Assembly: GCF_032062135.1 (NCBI RefSeq)
Contig: NC_092859.1
Location: forward strand, 124,989,099-125,053,098
DNA from: Pyxicephalus adspersus
Taxonomy: Eukaryota > Chordata > Amphibia > Anura > Pyxicephalidae
Length of the DNA: 64,000 nucleotides
Direction of reading: 5' to 3'
Shown: positions 49,980-61,264 of the stretch, in pieces
How positions within the stretch are numbered: position 1 is the first letter of the stretch
Layout: every line of letters starts with the position of its first letter
Program-made: the position numbers and the translations under genes
Notes under the pieces: generated by a model
What the model was told of the DNA's origin: nothing
The model's input: the letters and a program-made list of their open reading frames with translations, nothing else
Databases searched by the model: none

Positions 49980-50256
49980 GTGAAGCACTTCCCCTGAGTA
50001 GGAGCGCAATCTCAGGCATGCGCAGAAGGGGCATTTTCCTTCACTGAGGGGAAACAGATGTCAATTTCACACATGCATGTCACTGGATCTCACAATATAA
50101 CGTAACCAGAAGAAGGAAAGTCGAAGGTGTCGCGGGAAAAAAGAAGAATTCCAGGATGGCTCGGGACACAATTGAGGACAGCTTTGGCGTGATAAAGAGA
50201 TCTGCGGAATTAAAGGTGGGATTTTTTTTTTTCAGTTTAGTACCACTTTATTATAT
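49980..50256 (-). mobile_element. Family-D small DNA element
   Basis: 'aatctcaggcatgcgcagaa', then 'gaattccaggatggctcggg', 'gagatctgcggaattaaagg' and the terminus 'agtttagtaccacttta', matching the copies at 15400 and (inverted) 28797. No transposase frame. Confidence 0.65.
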
Positions 50257-51450
50257 CTGCCTGGTGATTATTTATTTATTTGTGCTGCCTATGTACCGTT
50301 GAGGAAATTTTCCTTTTTTTGCCCACCGCTTGCCTTTTTTGGCTGCTACATTGAGTAATATTATTATGGATTCCACCTGGATATACATTATTATCATTCT
50401 ATCCTTATACACATCTCCTCACATTGTCAATAACTAGCTTAGAACACTGGCATTTCACATACTAGTTAATTGCTTTTAGTGTAAAGCAAGCTTATAACTA
50501 CTCAGAGTAACCTAAAGAATAAACTTGACAAGGTTATAAATATGAGAACTGTGTTTCTAGAAACTGGCTGTTTGGTATCAATCCATGCAGGTTGTGTAAA
50601 GCAGTGTACTGATTTCAGCATCTTCTTATCTTTTTCATTTCAGCTACTTCCCATAAGTTTTTGAACTTGTAAAATCTGATTGTCACAGCACATCAGAATA
50701 GAACAACAGATGGAAGGTATTAAAGATTAAAGAAATAGAATACATAAAGATTTGCTTTTAATGAAATAAATATCAGGCTTGAACTTTGTTCAGCTTTTTT
50801 ATTGCAATCTCATATTACAGCTTTTCTTGAAATCTGATAAAATGTAAAATCTTTCACAATAATCTAATGGTGTCGCTGATCTGCTTCTACCCAGCTTCTT
50901 GTTTAAAGTCTGGCCTCCAGTGGGTTTACCACTGAGAATGATCTGAGACTCCAGTGGGGTAGGCAGAGAATTCCATGTGGGACGTGTTCATATTATCAGT
51001 GAATTTTACTGATGAAATGCCTCCAGCAGCATAGGGGAACTGCTCAAAGCATTTATAGGCATCAATATGAATAATACATTTAAGTCTGGTCAAATGAAAT
51101 TAACATCACGATTACCCTATATTCTTTGATCTTTGCTGTAAAAAAAATGGATCAGACTAAGCAATTTAAACGGCAATAGCGAGTCATCACTTAATGTTTT
51201 TCAGCTTCGTAAAGCTTATGTTTTTCATGCTTTTAGATCACTGGCTCACATGTTATGCTGGATTATGTATCAAATGACTTTTTTAATATTTCAATAAAGC
51301 ATTAACTGTGTATTAGTATTCATACTGGTTTAGGTACTGTAAGGGATTACCTTTAAGTGCACTCACTGCACTGATTTATATTCATATCTGGGCATTCTGC
51401 CCATTTTTATTCACAGCAAAACTCCAAAAAACAAAGCAATTTCCAGGGGA
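50257..51450. other. AT-rich stretch, nothing recognised
   Basis: No coding exon or known repeat was recognised. Confidence 0.5.
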
Positions 51451-52275
51451 TTTGTCACGGGATAAGGGGGGAGGAGGTGGAAGAAGGTGGGAGGATTCAT
51501 ACACCGGAACCTAGACCCTAGTAGCCCTGAAATGCCCTAGGAGTAGTGACAGGGTATGAGACTACTGGTTCCTTCCCAGATGAACGAACCAGCATCTCCC
51601 TGAGGCCTAGTCACAACGAGCACAGGGTAACAACAAAATACAAAGAGCAGTAAACTTATCTTCAATACAAAATGGATGAGCAGGAACTTGGGAGAGGACC
51701 ACACACCAGCTTTTCCACCTCCAAGCAGAGAATATCAACCACATGGCCTGAGATGTAAGGCCAGGGTAAATAGAGGAATAGTAATGATAACAGGCTGCAG
51801 CTGAGACCAGAGGTGTGGTCATTACCAACAAAAACACTGAAACAATTGAAAGCAAAGACACTGTCAGATAATCTCACGTGCAGCCAGTCTCTCAGATCTT
51901 CTAACCTCAGTCATGGGAGGGATTCCCTTGCAGGGGATAAAAAACCATCTCAGTTTGACAAGAAAACACAAAATGTAGCCTCCTGGCTCTCTTTTACACT
52001 CTGCAGAGTTAGTGGCCTAGCAGACCTAAACTGTGAGAGACCTCCCAACTCATAGGCTTCACACAATCTTTCTGCTTGAGCAACACCTGGCCTCAGGCTG
52101 CAATTTCCCTATCTCAAAAGTAGGTGCCTTTATATCAATGGCCAGAGGCACCTTAAGCCATTGCCAATATCTGGCCTGATAAAAGGGAGCTCACCTGTTC
52201 CTTCCAGGGCACTCTGGGCCTGGATCCCAAATAAAGAACGACAATTCTGCAGCAATGCAATTGAGCATGGCCCTA
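51451..52275. repeat. GC-richer retroelement-like island
   Basis: An 800-bp island with sharp composition edges. It begins 'tttgtcacgggataagggg' and includes 'ggaggaggtggaagaaggtg'. Near the right edge it has 'gataaaagggagctcacctg' and 'cccaaataaagaacg', which could be a TATA-like box and a poly-A signal of an LTR on the plus strand. No gag or pol motif was found. Open frames on both strands (51607-51877 minus, 51813-52055 plus) carry nothing recognisable. Probably a solo LTR or an unclassified repeat. Confidence 0.4.
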
Positions 52276-52610
52276 TCCAGACCCTTTATTTCTTTTTCAG
52301 GAAAATATTTATTTACTCGGAGTAAGAGTTGTTCAGTTACTTTTTTAACAGCGGAAATAGAGTCTCTCCTGTGTAATGCAAAAAGGACAAGGGGATATAC
52401 ATTTCGAACTAGTTGTTTCTAGGTAAAGGAATTAGTTTACTAAGTAAAGTGATTGAAAGATGTCAGCACACAACATTTAAACATTTACCGAGGTATAATC
52501 TGCTATTTAGTGTAGACAATCCCATAAAATATTTTCAAGTGGCATAAATTGTTGATGTAATTTTACTAGTCTTCACCAACAACAATAATTCTGCATATCT
52601 ACAAATCAAA
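52276..52610. other. AT-rich stretch, nothing recognised
   Basis: No feature recognised. Confidence 0.45.
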
Positions 52611-53300
52611 ATGGATCTAGGTCATGGGTCAACAAGTGTTGTAACAGAGCAAAATGTATCCAATCTCCACACTCCCAAAGTACCTTGCTCAAACAGTGGT
52701 TGTAAATCTGTACTCCATTTATTCAAAACAAATGTGACTGCACCAAAAAGAAAGACGTCCCAACAGACAGACTGTGGTGCTGAATGGTGTAGTTGTATGC
52801 ATTGATCTAAAATGTTCCAGAAGGTCTCTATTAAATTTACAAGGTACTGTCTGGAACCAGGAGAGACCAGAGTATGGTCTGCCAGTGTGTCCAAGGATTT
52901 TATTCCGGTACCTAACAGCGGTCAGGGTACCATTAGCTAGCATGTAGAGGTCTGGGAGGCTACTTCTCTTTGCGATAGATAGACAAACATGCCAATTGCA
53001 GTATTCCTTTGCAAATGCCAATGCTGGACAGCTGCACAGTGCTGGATTGTGAGCACAGATCCCACTACAGATTGTTGGGCTTACTTGCCAAACCATATGG
53101 ATTCCATTTCTGACAGTTTGGTCAGAAACATGCACAAAAGTAGCCCACTGGAGATCATCTTGAAGGACCCTGGTAGTTATCCTCCAGTCCTTTCTTGCAC
53201 AAAGATGCAGATACTGGTCCTGCTGCTGCCCACCTCTCTTTGTAAAGGTCCATCTTTTGGTATGTCCAGCATTGCTAGAAACTACTTAGAGAACCATCAA
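52611..53300 (-). pseudogene. Tc1-like transposase remnant
   Basis: Minus-strand remnant of a Tc1/mariner DDE transposase, the enzyme that cuts and pastes these DNA transposons at TA sites. From about 53240 leftward the N-terminal DNA-binding part is seen as 'RVLQDDLQWATFVHVSDQTV' (frame change near 53135), then 'ALAFAKEYCNWHV' and 'LPDLYMLANGTLTAVRYRNK' (52719-53135). In another frame follow 'NLIETFWNILDQCI' and 'HHSAPQSV' (52622-52894), equivalent to the region after the last catalytic residue. The stretch with the middle catalytic Asp and the usual 'HDNARPH' block is missing, so this is an internally deleted, inactive copy. Terminal inverted repeats were not identified. Confidence 0.85.
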
Positions 53301-55180
53301 CTCTGAATGTATGTAAATACACCAGTTCACATGTGTACTGCAACTTAACAATTTACTTTGATCATTAGACATATTACAAGAATTTCGTTTGGATATGACT
53401 GTCTGCCCTCTAAGGAACACTCCTGTGTTACTATAAAATGGGCTTCTACTTTAAGAAAATCATTAATAAATTCAATCTGAGGTGTAGAGAATATAGTGTC
53501 CTTCATATTGAGCAGAAAGCATATAACAGTGTTTTACTAAATGTGTTGGAGGGTTTTTATCTTTAAAAGTATGGTTGCAAAAACACCAAATGGGTCCTTC
53601 AGTTTCCCAAAGCTCTGGATACCATAAATAAATGACATACTAATACTTTCAGAAAATACTGTTTATTTTTTTGTCCTTCATTTCAATACTACTGATATTT
53701 TTTTGCAGCTACTTTGTCTGCATGCACTCAGCTTGTAGTTTCTGCAGTAGTTGGATGTCATTGTCATATGATAGAATGACAACAGAGGAGAGCCACTAGG
53801 GGACATGGATTGAACATTGACATGCTGTTGTGGGGAATACCTGAACATGGACAACATAGCAATATACAATTATAATAAAAGATGCAGATTTTTAATCTAA
53901 ATTCAAGATTTTTAAAATAAATTTTAGTGATTTAGTGACATCTTATTTAATTGCTTACAGTTCAGCATGTTCTCTCATAAAAAATAAAATAAATATTTTT
54001 TGAATATGTAAATAGTGAAAACAAATTATTAAAAGTATATTAACCTGAAAAAATAAAATGATAGATTTCTAAAATTTTTCTTTTCCACACTTATCAAAAA
54101 TGCAGAAAAGGCTGATAGGTTGATAACAAGGGCTGCTGACTCAGCACAGAAATGAAAAAGTTGCAATCTGTTAAGAAACATTTTTTTAGCTTACTGTGTG
54201 TATTGCTAATATTGTATTTATAGTTGCTGCCACTTAAAGCTCCACTTGCATATTCGGTTTAAGTTGTCACTGAGAAAAAGTTTCTTTGAATTTTGTCAGC
54301 CTCACAGTTGGTTTGAGGGTTATTTTAGGATGCCTTGCTGTGTGACAGAGACAGATGGTAAGACATGGTGAGGGCTTTCTGACATTTTCCAAAACTAATA
54401 TATAAAAACTCTCTAGACAGGTGAACGCCGGAGTTGCTCTTCAAGATCTTTGAGTCATAATACAAATGGAGTGGGATTTGAGACATGATAAAAGGGCACA
54501 GCTCTCCTTGCCTGATGCATTATTGGTGGTGGAAAGCTTGGTTTAAGACTCAGGCTTATCTCAATAAATAACTAAGTTTGCTTATTCCAGCAAAACCTCC
54601 ATGAGGTAAATCAAGAGAACGCTGACAGGACAAACAACCTGGAATGTCTATGTATTCAGCTGGAATTAAATGAAATCATAAATCACGAAGAACATACTGT
54701 ATTTCAGAAACATTTCCACATTCATCAGTAATACACTCAATGCAAATGTTTTCCATCTCTCCAAAAGTTGATTTCTTACAAGCCGCTTGTATTTTGTACA
54801 TATGTGCTGTAATTTACCTGAGCAAACAGGTGTTAATCCCATTCCCAATCCTTCATGATTTTATAATTAATGAAAAGATTGCAATGCATTTACAGTTTCA
54901 GGATCATGGTGATAGTTTTCTAAAAATAAAAAATAGACTTTTTTTTACAAGGCAATAAAGTATACCCGGAGCCACGCAAATCATTTTCAATTTCAATCCA
55001 GAGTTCTGTTTTTTCAGCCAAAAATATTGGAATGAATGCATTTCTCCCCACTTCAGCATGGTATAAGGATAGACCTTATATTATCATAACTTAACAATTT
55101 TTTTGCACTTATTCAATATCTACTTGTACTATTGTACCAAAGATCAGGCAACACTTTATAATAATAATTAAATGAACACT
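53301..55180. other. AT-rich stretch, nothing recognised
   Basis: No coding exon or known repeat was recognised. Confidence 0.45.
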
Positions 55181-55807
55181 TTAAGCTGGATATTTCACGC
55201 CTGTGGGCCTGTCTCCATGATATCTGACCAGACTACCACCATCCCTGGGAACTCCAATCTCAACCTCAAAAAAATTCAGCCTCACATTCCTAATCAACTC
55301 CCTCATTAAGTGACGCCCCAAGTCAATGCCACTGGCATCTATCACCAGCACACCCAGAGGCCTATCCAAAGCTGTTACCTTCTGAATTTCCAGAACCAAC
55401 CTACCCCATAGCATGCCCAGGACACCAATGCAAAGTACCGTCACTTCCACCCTGGAAAAACCCAGCTGTCGTCCATCTGTCCTCACTTCCACCCTTCTTG
55501 CACCCCACCAGACATAGGAGTGCCTGACCATCCACATGAGACAATGCCAAGTATAAGCAATACTTACAATACTTCCCCCTATAACTGCCCCCTCAACACC
55601 CTCCCTCTTTTCATCACAACAAATGAGGCCTGATGTACAACTGGAACCTCCCCTCCAAGGGGAAGCACTAAAGCAATAACAAAGGGAAGAGGCAGCAGCT
55701 AACGATAACCTCTGCCTCAAATCAACCACAAAACAAAATGCAATAAACAAAACCAGCTGCCTGTATGCAAAAGGCAACAAATAGGTGACTGTCCAAAGAG
55801 CAGACAA
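55181..55807 (-). pseudogene. SGNH-hydrolase-like ORF of a DIRS/Ngaro-type retroelement (decayed)
   Basis: The longest gap-free open frame in the window (208 residues). Residues 93-103 ('MVRHSYVWWGA', plus positions about 55499-55531), 'DGRQLGFSR' (111-119), 'GMLWGR' (131-136) and 'VLVIDASGIDLG' (153-164) follow the order of the SGNH-hydrolase-like domain found next to tyrosine recombinases in DIRS/Ngaro-type elements of fish and frogs. In active members block I reads as GHSY and block III as GGNDLG; here these are RHSY and SGIDLG, so the catalytic pattern is broken. Residues 1-85 have no recognised domain and the start codon is arbitrary. I could not find a convincing recombinase or RT upstream. 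Family recognition is from memory and needs a search. Confidence 0.65.
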
Positions 55808-56525
55808 TCAGAACAAAAATACAGTTTCCTAACTGACCCCAAACCCCCCTGTGCAGTTTGTCAGCTTTTCTTAAGGTTTCTCCACACTGTCCCAACACCC
55901 ACTGATGCCATGGTTGCTCTGTAACTTTTTTTTGTAGTGGGAGTGTTGGCACATAACATAGCCACCATTGTTACCAATTTTAACTCTGCTGAACAAGTCA
56001 ATGCAGTGCAATATGTTTAAAAAATTTCAAGCTGAAATGGCAGGATACTTCTTGAACTGAAGGTAGTCCCTATACTTTACTGGCAAAGGCAGAAAAGGTA
56101 ATAGCGCTCAGTGTTGCATATTGCAGTTCAGGATGGTGGTCGGAAGAGGTGGCAGGCAAGCATACAATCAGAGAATGAGGCATTATGGTTACCAAGAATG
56201 CAGGACACGGGTCATACATTGACTGTTACCATAAACTGTTGTAACCAAAGCATATTAGTATTTACTAAAGACAGTAGGTCCTAGCTCAAAAACAAGAAAA
56301 GGCAGAGGCTAAAAGCAAAAGTAGCAGATAATAGGTACTCATAGAGCTGTTAAGTAATTAAGGTACTAGATTTCATAAAAGAAAGATTAACACTTCATTA
56401 TTTAACTGGTTTTCCTTGCTCAAGCAGCTTTGAGAGAGTGATCGTCTATAGGGGCCTACAGACTATACAAATCCTACATTACAGTGTTCTGGTTAAAAAA
56501 AGAAGCGTAAGCAAGTCCATAGCTA
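55808..56525. other. Mixed stretch, possible upstream part of the DIRS-like element
   Basis: If the frame at 55181-55807 is part of a DIRS/Ngaro element, its recombinase should lie here on the minus strand. I see only fragmentary frames and cannot identify one. Confidence 0.3.
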
Positions 56526-57358
56526 CAGTGTTTCCCCGAAAATAAGACCTACCCCGAAAGTAAGACCTAGCACTATTTTGTAAACCTACCCCGAAAATAA
56601 GACCTAGGAGAAAAAGAAAATAAAAGCATACATACCGGTAAATTTAAAAAGTACTCACCGAGACAGCTCCAGATATCTGATCCTGCGTGTGTGTCCTTTA
56701 TGCTGGCTGCAGCCTGTGTGTCTTTGATGCTGGCTGCATGGCGTGTCTATTCCTGAGCCAAACTGAAAGTAAAAAGCCTGCACACGNNNNNNNNNNNNNN
56801 NNNNNNNNNNNNNNNNNNNNNNNNNNNNNNNNNNNNNNNNNNNNNNNNNNNNNNNNNNNNNNNNNNNNNNNNNNNNNNNNNNNNNNNNNNNNNNNNNNNN
56901 NNNNNNNNNNNNNNNNNNNNNNNNNNNNNNNNNNNNNNNNNNNNNNNNNNNNNNNNNNNNNNNNNNNNNNNNNNNNNNNNNNNNNNNNNNNNNNNNNNNN
57001 NNNNNNNNNNNNNNNNNNNNNNNNNNNNNNNNNNNNNNNNNNNNNNNNNNNNNNNNNNNNNNNNNNNNNNNNNNNNNNNNNNNNNNNNNNNNNNNNNNNN
57101 NNNNNNNNNNNNNNNNNNNNNNNNNNNNNNNNNNNNNNNNNNNNNNNNNNNNNNNNNNNNNNNNNNNNNNNNNNNNNNNNNNNNNNNNNNNNNNNNNNNN
57201 NNNNATGGAACATGAGTGATCATGAGTGACTTTCAACAATAAATGTGTACTGTAGTCTTCTTCATGGAAAAATAAGGCATCCCCTGAAAATAAGACCTAG
57301 TGTGTTTTTGGGAGCCAAAAAAAATATAAGACAGTGTCTTATTTTCGGGGAAACAGGG
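56526..57358. mobile_element. DNA element with 'gtttccccgaaaataagac' inverted termini, containing a gap
   Basis: The left end 'cagtgtttccccgaaaataa' and the reverse complement of the right end 'ccctgtttccccgaaaataa' are terminal inverted repeats (23 bases, 2 mismatches), with 'ta' outside each end. Sub-terminal copies of 'ccccgaaaataagacc' repeat inside both ends. The interior 'gatgctggctgca' is shared with the smaller element at 30935. The middle is hidden by 418 N, so whether it encodes a transposase cannot be seen. Confidence 0.8.
56787..57204. other. Assembly gap (418 N)
   Basis: Run of N inside the inverted-repeat element at 56526-57358. Frames spanning it are artefacts. Confidence 0.98.
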
Positions 57359-58912
57359 TATTCTTAAATCCGTCTAGCACAAAAGCCCATTATTGGTTTT
57401 CTTTAAGATGATGTAAGTCCTTGAACGGAGGTCTGCTGTATTACACTTTCACTAAGTTTGGTACAAAGCACCTTTACCTGAGATGACTTTGGGCATTAAA
57501 ACAAGCTGGAAAGTAACCAATACATCCTTCAAGTTGTATCCATAGTCAATTTATCACTGTGGAGATACTGTTCATTTTACTGTTCTGAACAATGGTTATA
57601 ATCAGTCAGCACCTGTTGCTCTTTTATTGAACAGCAGTTACAAGGCACTCTGATTGATAAGCTCCAAGTCAGTATTGTAAAATTAGACAGTTTTATTTGC
57701 AGAAACAGTGCAATCCATATCATCATAAACATGCAAATGAATTAATAAATAATGACTTACCATTAATTCAAGAGAGCTAAAATTGCATGAATGTTGTAAA
57801 TATGTCAAAATCCTTTTGCCATTACTGAAGTGGAAGAAAAAATAAATAAAGTGAATATCAAGATCAAAAGTACACTTCAAATTTACATCAATAGAGTTAT
57901 AAAGGCAATCTTCAGTTTACAATTCTTTCAAAAAAAAATAACACTGTTTGTACTTTTCTTATATAGTTGAGCTGACACTTTCCCCCTTTAGGAAACAGTC
58001 TTGAAAAATATGTTAAACTCTGCTGTAGAAAGTTAAAACTAAACAAAAATGTAAAGCACATACCAGCGATGTGGTTTTGATTTGGTTGGTAAATGGGATC
58101 AAGCATTGAGGGACCTAAATAAGAGTGTATTGTATTTATGGCTGGCATCGTGCATGCAAACTGGTATACCTGGCAATAGTCCTGTATTGGCTCTTGGCTA
58201 CTGCTGTGTTGTGCTAAGATCACTCATTTCAAAAGGATAGGTTGAAATAATCACTGCACCTAGGGAAGAGATTGACATATCCATACACCATAGATATGGT
58301 GGTTGCATTTCTTTCCTTTAAATCTTGTTTTACTTTTATTTTATTCTGTTGATGCAACAAGAAACATAATTCATGCCCTAGGGTGGCTATTCTCACTCCT
58401 CTATAGGAGGCGCAAAGTAGCCACCCTTGGAGAGGAGCATTGTTATTCTGTGAAATGGGTCAGATGTTCTAGGAGATTTAAATGGACTTTACATAAGAGA
58501 ACCAACATGCTAAATATTAATTGCAGGTAACATTTTTTAATCAGTTACTAAACAGTTTAATTTGTTCATTTTGCCAGTGGTAAATAGTTTGTTTCAACCC
58601 TTTAACCTCTACTTTTGCTGAACAGCTAGGTTTGTTAAAGAAAGTTAAAAAAAGAGCAAACTTACTGGCAGGATGAACAGGTAATACAACAACTATGTTG
58701 GAGGAGGTCTTATCAACTTATTTGTTTTATTTTGCCCAAAGCTTCACTTTAAACTACTCAAACAGGAAACAATAATAAACTAAATGTGTATTTGTACAAG
58801 AATTGAACATTTCAGCAAATCCTTACTGTTCCAACTTACAAATATAATAACTGTGATAAAATAATAATATAATTTAAACTAAATAAATACTAATATTGTC
58901 TACTAAAAGGCA

Positions 58913-58916
<4 letters not shown>
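57359..58916. other. AT-rich stretch, nothing recognised
   Basis: Contains a 10-base perfect inverted repeat 'agggtggcta' (58380) / 'tagccaccct' (58418) in an otherwise ordinary stretch. No coding exon was recognised. Confidence 0.4.

Positions 58917-58944
<28 letters not shown>
58917..58944. repeat. (AT)n microsatellite
   Basis: About 14 AT units. Confidence 0.9.
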
Positions 58945-60060
58945 TACACTGTTTTCAATCAAAGGGGAGCACAAGTTCATTTAGATTTATGGTTTCTTTA
59001 ATTAAAAAGAACAAATTCTACAATTACAACTTGAGCACAGCAATAAGCTTCCTTTATTGAAAATCCATTCTTGGAAAAGATCAATGTTTGTAAGTGGAAA
59101 GGGAGCATTAATGCACAATGCAGCAAAACCTCACCATCCAGTAACTGCAGAGGGAAGTAAAAATAACAGATCTTTTAACCAAAAGTATTAGTCTCCACTG
59201 ATATTCAAGTGGTTATAATATTTTTTTTTCCAAATGAAAAAAGCATTCGAATAAGCAAGATTTTATTAAGAAATGACCAAAGGTTGCATAGAGTCCTGAT
59301 CTCAATAAATCACACACATCTGTTATAGACAAAGATCCTAATTTTACCGCCAATTCAGGAAGAGTGCAGACCCTGTCATTATTTGCTGTGATTATCATCC
59401 CTAGTGTGAATACATACCTTCTGTAGCTATTACTGAGAATTTATACATGAGCTAAATTGACATTCTGTCAAGCCTTAGTCGTTAATTAACAGTTTATTCA
59501 TTATAAAATGTAGATTGGTGTATAAACACATATGCAAAAAAAGTTGTTTTACTTGACCAATTTTTGTGTAAAGTCAGTAATTTTTAACATTATTTATTGC
59601 TGAAAAATCTATACTGTGTGTTTGGTGCCACATCCAACCATATTAACCATAATTATTTAATCAAAAAATTTACTGAGCTTTTCAGGTACCACTTACTAAA
59701 CCAGTTTCTTTAACCTCTCGAATGGTTCATTTCTGTCTGGATTTATTTGTCTAAAAGCAGTGCATTGTATTTCATGAAAATGTATTTTACTGTATAATAT
59801 AATCGTATGAGTATAATAAAGTCTGAAACACAGAATCATGTCAAAATAATGAATTAAATAAATGAATAAAAAAATTTTAATAATAATACTAATAAACTTT
59901 AGAATGATTATGTGTTTCAAACTTTAATATACTCATACTGTTTTATTATACTGTAAAATAAATTTTCATGAAAGACAATGTACCGCTTTTATACATATAA
60001 TTCCAGTGTATTGCATTTAATACAGTTATTTTGTATTGAATGCAATACAAAATAATTTGA
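58945..60060. other. AT-rich stretch, nothing recognised
   Basis: 59760-59990 has imperfect inverted text around 'gtataataaagtctgaaac' and 'gtgtttcaaactttaatatac', perhaps a very AT-rich decayed inverted-repeat element. Nothing else was recognised. Confidence 0.35.
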
Positions 60061-60320
60061 AATGCCTGCCGCACCCCTAGTGATGGCCGCACGCACCGAC
60101 GTCACCGGAAACTCCTAGGGAAAGTCAGTGCATTTGCTGGGGGACATATTGACGATGAGGACGTGGCCAGAGGATGGCAGGACACTGGAGAATGCCGGAG
60201 TACGCAAATAGGACCAGGTAAGACTTTATTTTTTTTAGCTACCCCAAGTGTGGCTCAGGGTTACTGCTTTCAGTTTTTTTACCCTGAGCCACACTCGGGG
60301 TTACCGCTAACTAGGTTAAA
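60061..60320. mobile_element. GC-rich repeat with terminal hairpin
   Basis: A GC-rich, CpG-bearing block ('ggccgcacgcaccgacgtca') that ends in a hairpin. Arms at 60241-60261 and 60281-60301 ('accccaagtgtggctcaggg' and its complement) pair at 20 of 21 positions around a 19-base loop. It stands out strongly from AT-rich flanks, so it is probably a relatively young interspersed repeat. The frame 60163-60345 runs through the hairpin and is not a gene. Confidence 0.55.
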
Positions 60321-60584
60321 CCTCATATCACTGTTAAAGCTATAATTTATTTGGCAATAAAATACATGAACTGTACAACACATTTTGTAAAAACATTGGA
60401 TGAGTATATGAAACTGTATCAAATTAGTCCCACTTTTGACGCATTTCACAGATTTCACTTTCTCCAAAAAATTGTAGTGCATCAAAAAATATTGGGTATA
60501 TCATCCAATTGAAACCAATTAGGACCACCCAATCCCTTAACTCATCATGGGTAGGACTTGGGATCAAAGTCACAGACTGATGTT

Positions 60585-60897
60585 AAGCTCCACAGAAGCA
60601 ACACAAATCTCTTGTCAGAAGAAGGACCCCGTTGGGTAGGGCTCACACCGGCCAGAGCTGTGGACCATGTCTCCCGTATGTTTAGCAGGCTCTGGGTGGT
60701 GGGTGGTTTGTGTCTCTGGACACAACCTGCTGACTCCCCCATGGGAGGCTCAGACCTGAGATGGGAGAGTGGGTAGGTTCTGGCATCATGATGTCACTCT
60801 GGGGGAAGTTTGAGTGACCCACACGCAAATGTGTGGTCCAGAGTCGATGAGATTAGTGGTCTGCTAGCCCCAAAAGGTTGGGAACAACTGCTGTAAA
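60585..60897 (-). mobile_element. hAT-type non-autonomous element, one end
   Basis: The right edge reads 'ggttgggaacaactgctgta', the reverse complement of the typical hAT terminus 'cagtggttcccaacc' with changes. The body is GC-richer with many CA/TG pairs ('gacccacacgcaaatgtgtg') consistent with decayed CpG. Two complementary frames at 60545-60776 shadow each other and match nothing. The left terminus was not found. Confidence 0.6.
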
Positions 60898-61211
60898 GTA
60901 CCATCTAAACAGTATTTTTCAAAAAATTTTTCTTTTTAGTTAGTACTTTGCCTTCATGACTGGCTTCCCTGTGTCTATTTTTTACCTTGTTGCCTAAAAG
61001 AGGGGTAACATCCATAGTAGCACAGCTGTTCAAAAAGTCACTTATTGTGTGGATGTTAAAATAACACACTGTTGGCAAAGTTGTGTTAACTTTTAAACCA
61101 AAGCAGCAGGCATACTTTTATACCACTTATTCCTTATATATACAAAAAAATCTATATAAAATAGCTTCTGTTCTCACCTGTACTGACAGAAGAAAGAAAT
61201 TAGTCATACAG

Positions 61212-61212
<1 letters not shown>
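60898..61212. other. AT-rich stretch, nothing recognised
   Basis: No feature recognised. Confidence 0.45.

Positions 61213-61240
<28 letters not shown>
61213..61240. repeat. (AT)n microsatellite
   Basis: About 14 AT units, followed shortly by a second small AT run at 61254-61264. Confidence 0.9.
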
Positions 61241-61242
<2 letters not shown>

Positions 61243-61264
61243 AAAAATATAAAATATATATATA

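Noticed and set aside
55808..55952. C-terminus of a tyrosine recombinase upstream of the SGNH-like frame
   Set aside because: A Trp/Gly-rich stretch in the minus frame looked suggestive, but I could not identify the conserved Arg/His/Tyr residues.
56655..57239. Four open frames of 158-194 residues
   Set aside because: They span the 418-base gap and the surrounding DNA element; no real coding content.
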